DNA from: Candidatus Goldiibacteriota bacterium | Lineage (GTDB): Bacteria > Oederibacteriota > PGYV01 > DSYL01 | Assembly (NCBI GenBank): GCA_018000835.1 | Contig: JAGNJD010000028.1 | Location: forward strand, 1-35,194 | Length of the DNA: 35,194 nucleotides | Reading direction: 5' to 3' | In this document: one piece after another, positions 16,360 to 25,564 of the stretch | How the letters are laid out: each line of letters starts with the position of its first letter | Numbering within the stretch: the stretch's first letter is position 1 | Program-made: the position numbers and the translations under genes | The notes under the pieces: model-generated | Seen by the model: the letters and a program-made list of their open reading frames with translations, nothing else | Database searches by the model: none | What the model was told of the DNA's origin: nothing

Positions 16360-18420
16360 GTGAGAACAAGTGATGTATATCACATACAAAAATATATGTT
16401 TTTTGTTTTATTTGTTTTATTCCCTTCTATCATGTTTTCTTCCGAAAGTTTTGGAACTACAACTGCAGAATTTACGAAAATAAAACCAGATGCAAAACCA
16501 TCTGGAATGGGGGAGGCATATATTGCCGTTGCGGATGATGCTTCCTCTTTGTTATATAATTCTTCTGGTCTTGCTCTTCTTGACAGAAGCGAATTAACGG
16601 GGACTTCAATTTTCTGGTTTAACAATGTAATGATGTATGACCTGGCATTTGCACACCCTTTTGAAAGAGGAACGGGTTTTGGAATTAATTTTTTATGGAT
16701 TGATTTTGGGAAATTTAATTCTACAGGCATCCCAGGATTTGATGTCTCATTACAGGACGCTATTTTTAATGTCGGTTTTGGAAAAACTATTTTTTCTAAT
16801 TTTAATGTCGGTATTAATACAAAAGTTTTATACGAAAGATTTGCAGATATGGCTACCGGTGAAGTTAAATCGTCTTTTGGCGTAAGTGCAGATGTCGGTG
16901 TATTATTTGATTTATTTGTCAGAAATTTTACCGTTGGTTTTGTGGCAAGAAATCTTGGATTTATCACCGGGACGGAAGATTCTTTACCTATAGAATTTGG
17001 ACTAGGACTGGGACTTAAATTATTCAGCGGCAGAGATGATTACCTTAATTTTGATGTAGACGTTTCAAAAATATTAAATACGGATAATTTTTTTGTTGGT
17101 GCCGGTTTTGAATGGACGATTTTCAAGATTTTATCCCTGCGGCTGGGATTCAGATATAATAACGGTTTCGACGTTGATTCCTTTTCTTTTTCTGATATCC
17201 GGAATTTATTGTTATTGTCAGGCGGAGTCGGTATTAACGTAGGCGATAAAGGAAGTATTGATTATTCATATAATCCCATGGGCTCGCTTGGTGACATTCA
17301 CAGGATAGGAATAAAAATAATGTTTGGTGAATCCTTATATGAAAAGGCAATGGCAGAAAAAAAAGCAATAATAATGCCCAAAGCACTGGAAATTCCAAAG
17401 ATAGATATTTCTGAAGGGCAGATAAAAGCAGTTTCCTTTAAACCTAACGTTCCACAGGAAAACGTAAAGGAATGGACGTTAAACATTAAAACGTCCGATG
17501 GGAAAATTGTTAAAACTTATGCCGGCGTTGGAGAAATTCCAAAGGATTTAAAATGGGATGGGACTGATTCTGTAGGTAAAATAGTAAAGACAGACGTAAA
17601 TTATATATTTGATTTTAAAGCAAAAGATAAAGAAGGACAGATAATTAAATCAACCGGACAAATAATACAGCCTCCCAAAATTGCCCCTGTTGAATTAAAG
17701 GAAGAAATTTTTAAACCTGAACGCGGACGTGAAATTTTTGTAGTTCCCGTCAGTCTGCTCATTTCAGGTGATAGCAGCGAAAGAAAGCAGGTCCCTTTTA
17801 TAATTATTAATGATAAAATGCAGGAAATCGTTTCATGGGAACTTAATATTCAAACCGGAAAAGGGACGCCAAAGAAAAAATTCAGTGGAACCGGTAATAT
17901 GCCGCTTTATATTGTATGGGATGGAAAGGATTTCGACGGAAATTATGTAGATAATCTAAAAGATTGTAAGTATATATTAACACTTACGGGCAGAGACGGT
18001 AAAAACGTGCAAATAAAAGATAGGCAGGTTATCAGGGATCCGTTTGTCGTTTCCACAAAAAATAAAAAATTAAAAGCTTTTAAACATATTTATTTTAACA
18101 TAAACTCTTATGAACTTACAAAAGAAATGGAACAACGGTTAAAAGAGATAGTTGATGAAATAGAAACTTATAAAAACGTTCAGATATACGTTCAGGGACA
18201 TTCAAGTACAGAAGGTAATAAAAATTATAATATGTTTTTATCCCAGCAAAGAGCAAAAACAGTACTGAGATACATGGTAGAAAAGTATAAAATATCTCCG
18301 GTATCTATCACTACGGTCGGCTATGGAGACGACATTCCTTACGATAAAAAAGACACAGAAGAAACGAGAGCCCGTTCACGAAGGGTTGAAATAATAATTA
18401 TATGTGAAAGCGAAAAATGA
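16360..18420 (+). CDS. PorV-like outer-membrane barrel fused to an OmpA-type domain
   Basis: A 686-residue protein with a GTG start 7 bases after GAGGTGG. Residues 12-28 are a signal segment. Residues about 30-325 match the PorV/PorQ (UPF0164) barrel family, with the characteristic KPSGMGEAYIAVADDASSL and YNSSGLALL; PorV is a shuttle component of type IX secretion. Residues about 355-440 and 475-560 look like two FlgD-type Ig-like modules (EWTLNIKTSDGK with KWDGTD; SWELNIQTGKG with VWDGKDFDG). Residues about 575-686 are an OmpA C-terminal domain. In its motif GHSSTEG the Asp that normally binds diaminopimelate is Ser616, while Arg631 is kept. It overlaps the next gene by ATGA. Probable role: outer-membrane component that links export to the cell wall. 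Confidence 0.78.
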   Translation: MRTSDVYHIQKYMFFVLFVLFPSIMFSSESFGTTTAEFTKIKPDAKPSGMGEAYIAVADDASSLLYNSSGLALLDRSELTGTSIFWFNNVMMYDLAFAHPFERGTGFGINFLWIDFGKFNSTGIPGFDVSLQDAIFNVGFGKTIFSNFNVGINTKVLYERFADMATGEVKSSFGVSADVGVLFDLFVRNFTVGFVARNLGFITGTEDSLPIEFGLGLGLKLFSGRDDYLNFDVDVSKILNTDNFFVGAGFEWTIFKILSLRLGFRYNNGFDVDSFSFSDIRNLLLLSGGVGINVGDKGSIDYSYNPMGSLGDIHRIGIKIMFGESLYEKAMAEKKAIIMPKALEIPKIDISEGQIKAVSFKPNVPQENVKEWTLNIKTSDGKIVKTYAGVGEIPKDLKWDGTDSVGKIVKTDVNYIFDFKAKDKEGQIIKSTGQIIQPPKIAPVELKEEIFKPERGREIFVVPVSLLISGDSSERKQVPFIIINDKMQEIVSWELNIQTGKGTPKKKFSGTGNMPLYIVWDGKDFDGNYVDNLKDCKYILTLTGRDGKNVQIKDRQVIRDPFVVSTKNKKLKAFKHIYFNINSYELTKEMEQRLKEIVDEIETYKNVQIYVQGHSSTEGNKNYNMFLSQQRAKTVLRYMVEKYKISPVSITTVGYGDDIPYDKKDTEETRARSRRVEIIIICESEK

Positions 18421-19508
18421 AAAAAAATCTGATAGTTATGATTGTTTTATCATGTCTTTTTTGGGGATGTAACTATTTTTCATCAATGGAGCAAAATGAA
18501 ACGTCAGAAAGCCCCGAAAGATTGTTTAATCTTGCAACCGAAGCAATGATAAAAGGGGAAAAAGACATTGCTATAGAATTGTATTATAAAATTATAGAAC
18601 AATATCCTGATTTCAAAAAATACAGACCCGATGCTTTATACAGACTTGGGACGTTGCTTTTTAAATCAGAAAGATTTGAAGAATCAGAGAAAATATTTCA
18701 GCAACTTATTACCAGGTATAAGAACTATCCATACATAAAGGACGTTTATGAAAAACTCATATATATTTATATTCAGGAATTACCCAATCCTGCTAAAGCG
18801 GAAAACATTAAAAAAGTGTATAAGTCAAAATTTAAGGAGAGCGGAAAATTTAAAGAAATTGAGAAAACAGCGGCTCTTTTAGATTCCAAAGAAGAAAAAA
18901 TAAATTTATTTAAACTTAACGTTGAAGAAATAGAAACGAAAAGAGTTGAAAAAATACAGAATTATGACACGGAATTTTTTCCGTTACAATCCATGCTTGG
19001 TTTAAAGGTATATTCCCCCGATAAAAAATATTTTGTTGAAAGGAAAAAAATAAATGATAAATATTTTCTTTTTTTAACAAACGTAAATAAAAATGAAACA
19101 AAAAAAATATCAGGATCTGAAAATGGTTTTGGACAACAGTGGTCATGGGATTCAAATTGCGTTATTTTCACGGTTATGAACTGGACGACGAAAGAAAGGA
19201 CGATTAAATTATACGATATAAAAAATAGTTATATGAAGATACTTTTTACAGGTAAAAATATCGGTGATTTATTGTGTTTTTCTCCCGACAATTCCAAAAT
19301 CGCTTTCTGGTATTATAATAATCTGTGGTTAATCAGCAAAACCGGAAAAAATATGTCGATGATATGCAAAACTGTCAACGGAGAAAACGTAGTTATGATG
19401 TCATGGTCCCGGGACGGCGATAAAATATTGATTGGCAAAAATGGTTCCGGCAACATTGATTATTATTTATTTTATCTTGGAAGAAAAGAACTTATTTCCA
19501 TAAAATAA
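18417..19508 (+). CDS. Lipoprotein with TPR and beta-propeller-like repeats
   Basis: A 363-residue lipoprotein; FWGC gives lipidated Cys18. Residues about 30-140 contain two or more TPR/BamD-like helical pairs (RLFNLATEAMIKGEKDIAIELY and ALYRLGTLLFKSERFEESEKIF). Residues about 190-360 contain repeats such as QWSWDSNCVIFT, CFSPDNSKIAFW and MSWSRDGDKILIG, the signature strand of TolB/WD40-like propellers. It is probably a periplasmic-facing protein-protein interaction lipoprotein, and its ATGA overlap with the PorV-OmpA gene suggests that the two products act together, in a way comparable to propeller/TPR/OmpA lipoproteins of type IX secretion (PorE-like). That parallel is inference. Confidence 0.72.
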   Translation: MKKNLIVMIVLSCLFWGCNYFSSMEQNETSESPERLFNLATEAMIKGEKDIAIELYYKIIEQYPDFKKYRPDALYRLGTLLFKSERFEESEKIFQQLITRYKNYPYIKDVYEKLIYIYIQELPNPAKAENIKKVYKSKFKESGKFKEIEKTAALLDSKEEKINLFKLNVEEIETKRVEKIQNYDTEFFPLQSMLGLKVYSPDKKYFVERKKINDKYFLFLTNVNKNETKKISGSENGFGQQWSWDSNCVIFTVMNWTTKERTIKLYDIKNSYMKILFTGKNIGDLLCFSPDNSKIAFWYYNNLWLISKTGKNMSMICKTVNGENVVMMSWSRDGDKILIGKNGSGNIDYYLFYLGRKELISIK

Positions 19509-19520
19509 AAGGAGAACTTT

Positions 19521-21398
19521 ATGATAGGAAAAAATATAAAAATCACAATTTTATTAATTGGTTTTTTATTTTCAACTTTTGTTTATGCAACTATAGAAGA
19601 ATATAAAAAGGCAGTAGAACTTGACGGAAACAACGTAATAAAAAGATACAATCTTGCACTTGCTTATTATAACGAATGTATAGGCGGGAATCAGAAGTTT
19701 TGCGATTCTGCGATTGAAGCAATGAAAAAAATCCTGGAAACGAATTTATCAGACAAAGAATCTCATTTAAAAGTAGATGCAACGGCGTTACAGATACTCG
19801 GCATACTTTATTATAACTATAAACAGGATGACAATGAAGCAATAAAGTATTTTAATAGATGCATTGAGATAAATCCTTCCGACGGCGATAACTATTATTT
19901 TGCGGGGCTTGGCTATTTAAGAAAAAATGACAATGAAAATGCCATAAAATTTTTGATGGAGGCATTAAACAAAAACACACAAAATTCACTTGATGCTAAA
20001 TTCCGTTTAGGCCAGGCATATTATAGGAAAAAAAATTATCTGGATGCAATAAATTATCTTGAAAGCGTTGTTAAATCAAATCCTGAACATCTTGAAGCAA
20101 GAGAATTGCTCGGCATTATTTATCATAATCGTAACGATAGTTTGAAAGCAATAAAAAATTTGAATATAGTTGTTAAATATAATCCACGGAATTTCAATGC
20201 TTTTTATCTGCTCGGTTTAAATTATTTTAAGGAAAAACAATACGATAAAATGATTGATTCGTATAAAAAAGCAATTGAAATAAATCCCGATTTCCCGGAT
20301 GCCCATTATAATCTCGGGATGGCTTATTATTATAGTAACATGTATGAAGAAGCAATACAGGAATTTGAGATAGCAAAAAAATTAAATCCGGCGGATTCTG
20401 CAACATTTTCTATTCTTGCACAGACAAAAACGACTGCTTATGATTATCATTTAAGTAAAGGGTCGACGTATTATACGTCTGAGGACTACATAAAAGCATT
20501 AAAAGAATTTGAATTGGCATTAAAAGTAAAACCGGGAGATAGTGTGGCGCAAAAATATTTATCAATGGTAAAAGATACGTTAAAAAAACAGCAGCCTGAG
20601 ATTCTTCAGCAGGCAAGGAACTTGTTTGAAAACAAGAAATATCCAGAGGCCTATGAAAAATGGAATTACGTTTTACAAATAACTCCGGATAATTCAGAGG
20701 CAAAAGAAGGCATATCAAATATAGAGAAAAATATTTCTGATCTGATAGCAGGAAAAGAGAAAATCGCGGCAGAATATGTCAAAGAAGGGAATTATAAAGG
20801 AGCATTAACCGAATACGAAGAAATAAAAAATCTGGTTACTTCTGAAACGAAGCGAAAATACGTAAATTCAAAAATAGAATCGATTAAGGAACAGCAAAGA
20901 GCAAAGGTAAATTCTATCATTGCGGTTGCGGATAAATTATACGAAAAAAAAGATTATAAAAATGCGTTAAATAAATATACGGAAGCATTAAAATTTGATT
21001 CAAATAATGAAAAAGCCATGAATGCAATAATAAAGATAAATGCAAACATGGAAACTGATAAAGAAAAATATCTTGCACTTGGTAAACAAAAAATTGCAGC
21101 GGAGCCGGATAAGGCCGTGATTTATTTTAAAAAAGTTTTACAAATAGACCCGAATAACCAGGAAGCCAATGCATACATTCAGAAATTAACCGGAAAGGCA
21201 GACCAGACGACTATTGACGCAAAGACAGTAAAAACGCTGTATTACGAAGGCGTTGATAAATACGTAAATGGCGACATTGAAGAAGCGATAAAATTATGGA
21301 AAAAGGTGCTAACCATTGACCCCAATCACATTGAATCTCAGAAGAACATTCAAAAGGCACAGGAAAAACTAATAGCAATACAAAAACTGGAAAAATGA
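19521..21398 (+). CDS. Large secreted TPR-repeat protein
   Basis: A 625-residue protein with a signal peptide (ITILLIGFLFSTFVYA, ending near residue 24) and no lipobox. TPR repeats begin directly (about 25-60) and continue to about 290, with consensus segments such as ALNKNTQNSLDAKFRLGQAYY and FPDAHYNLGMAYYYSNMYEEA. Further groups lie at about 315-350, 355-400, 460-500 and 565-610; the segments between are charged and may be coiled. There is no enzymatic motif. AAAGGAG precedes the ATG. It lies 12 bases after the TPR/propeller lipoprotein gene, so the three genes from 16360 form one operon. It probably is a periplasmic scaffold of the same surface complex. Confidence 0.75.
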   Translation: MIGKNIKITILLIGFLFSTFVYATIEEYKKAVELDGNNVIKRYNLALAYYNECIGGNQKFCDSAIEAMKKILETNLSDKESHLKVDATALQILGILYYNYKQDDNEAIKYFNRCIEINPSDGDNYYFAGLGYLRKNDNENAIKFLMEALNKNTQNSLDAKFRLGQAYYRKKNYLDAINYLESVVKSNPEHLEARELLGIIYHNRNDSLKAIKNLNIVVKYNPRNFNAFYLLGLNYFKEKQYDKMIDSYKKAIEINPDFPDAHYNLGMAYYYSNMYEEAIQEFEIAKKLNPADSATFSILAQTKTTAYDYHLSKGSTYYTSEDYIKALKEFELALKVKPGDSVAQKYLSMVKDTLKKQQPEILQQARNLFENKKYPEAYEKWNYVLQITPDNSEAKEGISNIEKNISDLIAGKEKIAAEYVKEGNYKGALTEYEEIKNLVTSETKRKYVNSKIESIKEQQRAKVNSIIAVADKLYEKKDYKNALNKYTEALKFDSNNEKAMNAIIKINANMETDKEKYLALGKQKIAAEPDKAVIYFKKVLQIDPNNQEANAYIQKLTGKADQTTIDAKTVKTLYYEGVDKYVNGDIEEAIKLWKKVLTIDPNHIESQKNIQKAQEKLIAIQKLEK

Positions 21399-21404
21399 AA
21401 TTCA

Positions 21405-21416
21405 GCGTCTCGACGC
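21405..21416. promoter_or_regulatory. Short palindrome ahead of the LacI-type gene
   Basis: GCGTC-TC-GACGC forms a perfect 5-bp stem 42 bases before the TTG start of the regulator. It may be an autoregulatory site or a remnant terminator of the TPR gene; neither can be decided. The site does not resemble the boxes at 16316. Confidence 0.3.
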
Positions 21417-21458
21417 ACAGATTTTAATTATTAAAAAAACTAAAAGGAGTGATGAAAA

Positions 21459-22472
21459 TTGAAAATAACTATTTATGACGTTGCCAAAAAGGCGGGGGTT
21501 TCCATTTCTACCGCTTCAAAAGCGTTAAACGACAGGAAAGACGTAGGAGAAAAGACAAGGGAAAAAATAAGGCAGATTGCAAAAGAACTTTCGTACGAAC
21601 CTTCTCATTTTGCACGTGCTCTTGCAATGAAAAAAACCGGTAATATCGGCGTTCTTACCGTGCGATATTATTCAACTCCAATGCTTACAAATCCGTTTTA
21701 TTCAAAAATTATAGAAGGGATTGAAGAAGGATTAATGGATAGCGATTTGAATCTGATAACCAACGTTTTACGAAGAGAACAAATAGAAAATTTTGAGTTG
21801 CCGAAAATGGTTAAAGAAAAAAATGTTGATGGTTTAATACTTCTTGGTTATATGCCTGAAAAATTCGTTGAATTAATAGCAAATAAGGACCTGCCGGTTA
21901 TAGCCGTTGATAATTATGTAAATGAAAATATCAGTATGATAGTAGCAGACGACGTTGATGGTGCATATAAGGCAACCGGTTATTTAACAAAAACAGGGCA
22001 CAAAAAAATTGCATATGTATCAGGACCTTCACGCAGGATAAGTTTTAAGAAAAGAGAAGAAGGATATGAAATGGCATTAAATGAAAATAACATTCCGATT
22101 AATCCGGATTTTATTTTATATAACGATGAGGAAGAACCGGGAAACGATTGGATGAAAAAAATTTTGCAGTCAAAAGAGTTGCCTGATGCAATATTTACCT
22201 GTAATGACGTTACGGCCATTTTATGCATTAATATGCTCAGGGAAAATGGAATAAACGTGCCTGATGACGTATCAGTAATCGGATTTGATAACATTGAAAT
22301 AGGGCAACATTTTATTCCATCACTTTCTACTATTGACGTTGATAAGGAGAGAATTGGAATTAAAGCAGTAAGTATTTTAATGGATAAGATTACGAATAAA
22401 AACAGAACGACAGAGAGAATTGTATTTCCCGTTAATCTGATTATAAGGGGTTCGGTAAAGAGCAGAATATAA
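21459..22472 (+). CDS. LacI-family transcriptional regulator
   Basis: A 337-residue repressor or activator of the LacI/GalR family. The start is TTG, 9 bases after AAGGAG; the ATG at 21452 is out of frame. Residues 3-24 are the helix-turn-helix (ITIYDVAKKAGVSISTASKA), followed by the hinge helix region with PSHFARALAMKK. Residues about 60-337 are a periplasmic-binding-protein-like sugar-sensing domain, with VDGLILLGY, VIAVDNY, YVSGP, AIFTCNDV and VSVIGFDNIEIG in the usual order. The family normally responds to sugars or sugar phosphates. Its location at the end of the PorV-OmpA/TPR cluster makes control of that cluster, and perhaps of the glycosidase, likely. The effector cannot be read from the sequence. 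Confidence 0.93.
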   Translation: MKITIYDVAKKAGVSISTASKALNDRKDVGEKTREKIRQIAKELSYEPSHFARALAMKKTGNIGVLTVRYYSTPMLTNPFYSKIIEGIEEGLMDSDLNLITNVLRREQIENFELPKMVKEKNVDGLILLGYMPEKFVELIANKDLPVIAVDNYVNENISMIVADDVDGAYKATGYLTKTGHKKIAYVSGPSRRISFKKREEGYEMALNENNIPINPDFILYNDEEEPGNDWMKKILQSKELPDAIFTCNDVTAILCINMLRENGINVPDDVSVIGFDNIEIGQHFIPSLSTIDVDKERIGIKAVSILMDKITNKNRTTERIVFPVNLIIRGSVKSRI

Positions 22473-22569
22473 AAATGGCATTTTTGTTTTGCATAAGTAA
22501 GGCAGAAATTATCTTAATTTAAATTGTTAATTCCAACATAATTTCAATGCCCGTCGGGTAACCGTATGG

Positions 22570-22587
22570 TTTTGCAATATTGCAAAA
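22570..22587. promoter_or_regulatory. Perfect 18-bp palindrome upstream of the membrane synthase-like gene
   Basis: TTTTGCAATATTGCAAAA is its own reverse complement. It lies 72 bases before the ATG and follows two mini-stems, CCCG-T-CGGG (about 22550) and AACC-GTAT-GGTT (22559-22570). A dimeric regulator site or a structured leader is possible. No known riboswitch class was recognised. Confidence 0.4.
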
Positions 22588-22659
22588 ATTTTGTTATCTG
22601 TTAAAATATTGAAAATTCACCATGCGGACCGACAAATTATTGCACTATAAGGAGACAGG

Positions 22660-24813
22660 ATGAATTTGTTTTATAAAATTTTTATTTTAATTTTTTTAAA
22701 CGGATTTATCTCCATTATCACCCAGATTGTTTTATACAGGGAAATATTATCGCAGGTATACGCAAACGAACTTGTTTTAAGTTTTGCTTTATCGGCATGG
22801 CTAATTGCAGGAGCAGTTGCCGGAGTTGTCGTTTTCCCTAAATATTTTAAGAATAAAAGTACAAATTTTTTATTTTCCGGGTTTGGTTTATTTCCCATCC
22901 TCGTAATCCTGCTTGCCATTGTTGCACTGATAATTTTAAGAAACATAAAAACGATATTAAACATACCAATTGAACAGATAATAAATATCTGGGATGCAAT
23001 TATAATAACGATATTTTTTTATGGACCTGCATCTTTTATTCTTACGTTATCGTTTAGTTTTGCCGGTGAAATAATTAAAAGAATAAATGGCGATGCAAAA
23101 TTATTGTATATTACTGACACGGCAGGTTCAATTGTAGCGGGCGTTTTGTTTACTCTTTTTATTGCAGGGAAATACTCAAATCTGGAATTGTTATACTGGC
23201 TGGGCATTGTTTGCATAGTAGCATCGTATATTTTATACAGAGACCAGACAGGACGCAAAATAGTAAATTCAATACTGGTTTTTGTATTATTAATTTATTT
23301 AATACCACTTCTTACAAATTATTTAAAAAGGATCGACGAAAACAGCTTTATCAGACCTTATTACAAATATAATATTGTTCTTAAAAAAGAAGGACAGGAT
23401 TCAAGAGCCGTTATAGCAGAAAAGAACGACGAATATTTCGTTTTTTCAAATGGTTCATTAAAGTATCAGTCAAAAGATCCGGATTATAGCGAATTCTTTG
23501 GATGGGCTATGCTGTCCGGTAAGGATATTAAAAACGTTTTACTTGTAAACGGTGCCTATACCGGTGGAATAAAAGAAATAAAAAGATATAAAGGAATTGA
23601 AAAGATTACAGCACTGGAGACGGATACTGATGTCGCCGAACTTCTTGAAAAGATTTTACAAACTTCGGCAGATTATGAAAACGTTGAATTTGTCCACGGC
23701 GATTTAATATATTATCTTTATAATTTAAACAAAATGCAAAAATATGATCTTGTCCTCTTAAATTTACCTGCTCCGGATACGTTCATAAATAACAGATATT
23801 TTACGCTGGAATTTTACAAATTGTTAAAGAACTATTTAAATGAAAATGGTTTAATTGCTTTTTCTATGCCATTTACCGAAAATATTCTGCAGAAAGAAAT
23901 TTTTTATTCAATATCCCCCGTTTACAGGACAATAAAGGAAGTATTTTCAAACGTGGAAATAATTTCCGGGGAAAAAATTATTTTTATTGCATCGGACGGC
24001 GGCATTACGTTAAGTCCTGAAAAAATTTTAGCAGGTTTAAAAAAACAAAATTTAAAAATTCCACAATTAAATTATGTTTATGTTAATGAGAAACTGGAAA
24101 AATCCGCAGATGTGAAAAAAATGCTGGATAATTCAAATGCAAAAACGAATAAAATACTTGAACCGGAAACCTATTTAAGAAACATAAAAAAAGACCTTTT
24201 TATGTTTAAAAAAAGTTCGAATTTTATTAAAGCAGCGTTCATACTTTTCCTGTTCATTTACGTCCTGTATAAACTAATTAAATCGGGTAAAAATTACAAA
24301 AATTTTTTTTCATATCTTTCTATATTTCTATTTTCTTCGACAGCAATTATGCTTGAAATGAGCCTGATTTTAATTTATCAAAGTTTTTATGGATATCTAT
24401 ACAGGTCGATAGGTTTATTATATTCATTTTTTATGCTCGGAACATTAATAGGCGCAATTTTATTTATGATTTTTGACATAAAAAATTTTAAATTAACTGT
24501 TGTCCTCAATGAAATGTTAAACGTCATAGTCTTTTTATACGTTTTGAATTTTAAAAGCATTGAACAACCGGTAAATCCCAATATGATTATGTTTCTTATA
24601 ATAGCGGCAGGATTTTTTATTGGCGCAATGTTTAATTTAATGTTAAAAAACGCAGAACTATCGGTTCTGTATGGAGCAGACCTTGTCGGTGGTGCGGCAG
24701 GTGGAATAATATTTGGGTTAATAATTTTTCCATTAACTGGATTTACCGGCATTATAATTTTTAACATTTTACTTTTGTCAATTGCATATATTGGAGGTTT
24801 TAAAAATGTCTGA
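22660..24813 (+). CDS. Polytopic membrane protein with spermidine-synthase-like domain
   Basis: A 717-residue membrane protein. About seven transmembrane segments occupy residues 1-222 and about six or seven more lie at 525-717; both blocks carry the family motif around a Gly-rich turn (ITDTAGSIVAGVLF and YGADLVGGAAGGIIFG). A Rossmann-type domain resembling spermidine synthase lies between (about 232-450). Its nucleotide loop is NGAYTGG instead of GGGDGG, with Glu320 after strand 2 (ALETD). The catalytic Asp positions read LLNLPAP, so Asn368 and Ala371 replace the two usual aspartates. Known fused membrane proteins of this type exist in many bacteria, and their substrate is unknown. Here aminopropyl transfer is doubtful; a transporter or methyl-donor-binding role is possible. 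GGAG precedes the ATG by 6 bases. Its 3' end overlaps mazG by 8 bases. Confidence 0.78.
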   Translation: MNLFYKIFILIFLNGFISIITQIVLYREILSQVYANELVLSFALSAWLIAGAVAGVVVFPKYFKNKSTNFLFSGFGLFPILVILLAIVALIILRNIKTILNIPIEQIINIWDAIIITIFFYGPASFILTLSFSFAGEIIKRINGDAKLLYITDTAGSIVAGVLFTLFIAGKYSNLELLYWLGIVCIVASYILYRDQTGRKIVNSILVFVLLIYLIPLLTNYLKRIDENSFIRPYYKYNIVLKKEGQDSRAVIAEKNDEYFVFSNGSLKYQSKDPDYSEFFGWAMLSGKDIKNVLLVNGAYTGGIKEIKRYKGIEKITALETDTDVAELLEKILQTSADYENVEFVHGDLIYYLYNLNKMQKYDLVLLNLPAPDTFINNRYFTLEFYKLLKNYLNENGLIAFSMPFTENILQKEIFYSISPVYRTIKEVFSNVEIISGEKIIFIASDGGITLSPEKILAGLKKQNLKIPQLNYVYVNEKLEKSADVKKMLDNSNAKTNKILEPETYLRNIKKDLFMFKKSSNFIKAAFILFLFIYVLYKLIKSGKNYKNFFSYLSIFLFSSTAIMLEMSLILIYQSFYGYLYRSIGLLYSFFMLGTLIGAILFMIFDIKNFKLTVVLNEMLNVIVFLYVLNFKSIEQPVNPNMIMFLIIAAGFFIGAMFNLMLKNAELSVLYGADLVGGAAGGIIFGLIIFPLTGFTGIIIFNILLLSIAYIGGFKNV

Positions 24814-25564
24814 TTCAGAAAAGGAATTTACCAGACTAATTAAAATAATGGAAAAATTGAGAGGCCAAGGTGGCTGTCCATGGGACAGGAAACAGACACA
24901 CAAAACGTTATTGCCTTATTTACTGGAAGAAACGTACGAATTAATAGAGGCAATTGATAAAAATGATGAAAATATGATGATGGAAGAGATAGGGGATTTA
25001 CTTTTACAGATAGTTTTTCATTCTCAGATAATGAAAGAAGAAACAAAAAACGGCATAGAAAAAGTCATAAAAAATTTAAATGATAAATTGATACGACGTC
25101 ACCCTCACGTTTTTTCAGATAAGAAAGGGTTGTATAAAGATTATCATGTTCTTGAATTATGGGAAAAAAACAAAAAAAAAGAAAAGAAAAGAAAATCAAT
25201 ACTGGATGGAGTACCTATCGCATTACCTTCTTTACTGCGGGCGCGCAGATTGATATCAAAAGCATCTACGCTTGGCTTTAGATGGAATAATAACAGGTCA
25301 ATTATTAATAAAATTAAAGAAGAATTAAATGAAGTAATAGAAGAACTTAATAAAAACAGAAAAAAAGAACTTGAAGAAGAGATAGGTGATTTACTTTTTG
25401 TTATTACGGCACTCGCTTATTATAATAAAATAAATGCAGAAAATGCCTTATATAGAGCCAATAATAAATTTATGAAAAGATTTATGAAAATAGAAAACGA
25501 AATAAATGCAGACATGAACGAAAAAGATATTTTAAAATTATGGGAGAAAGCAAAAAAAGATTAA
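24806..25564 (+). CDS. mazG: MazG nucleoside triphosphate pyrophosphohydrolase
   Basis: A 252-residue cytosolic enzyme that hydrolyses NTPs to NMP and pyrophosphate. The N-terminal half has the MazG signature CPWDRKQTHKTLLPYLLEET with metal ligands EExxE (41-45) and ExxD (61-64). The C-terminal half repeats the fold (IKEELNEVIEEL, then EEEIGDLLF). This is the full two-domain length of E. coli-type MazG. The ATG at 24806 is preferred over 24782 because GGAGG (24793-24797) is 8 bases away from it. The 8-base overlap with the upstream gene suggests translational coupling. Family identity is clear; cellular role, such as clearing damaged nucleotides, is inferred from the family. Confidence 0.94.
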   Translation: MSDSEKEFTRLIKIMEKLRGQGGCPWDRKQTHKTLLPYLLEETYELIEAIDKNDENMMMEEIGDLLLQIVFHSQIMKEETKNGIEKVIKNLNDKLIRRHPHVFSDKKGLYKDYHVLELWEKNKKKEKKRKSILDGVPIALPSLLRARRLISKASTLGFRWNNNRSIINKIKEELNEVIEELNKNRKKELEEEIGDLLFVITALAYYNKINAENALYRANNKFMKRFMKIENEINADMNEKDILKLWEKAKKD

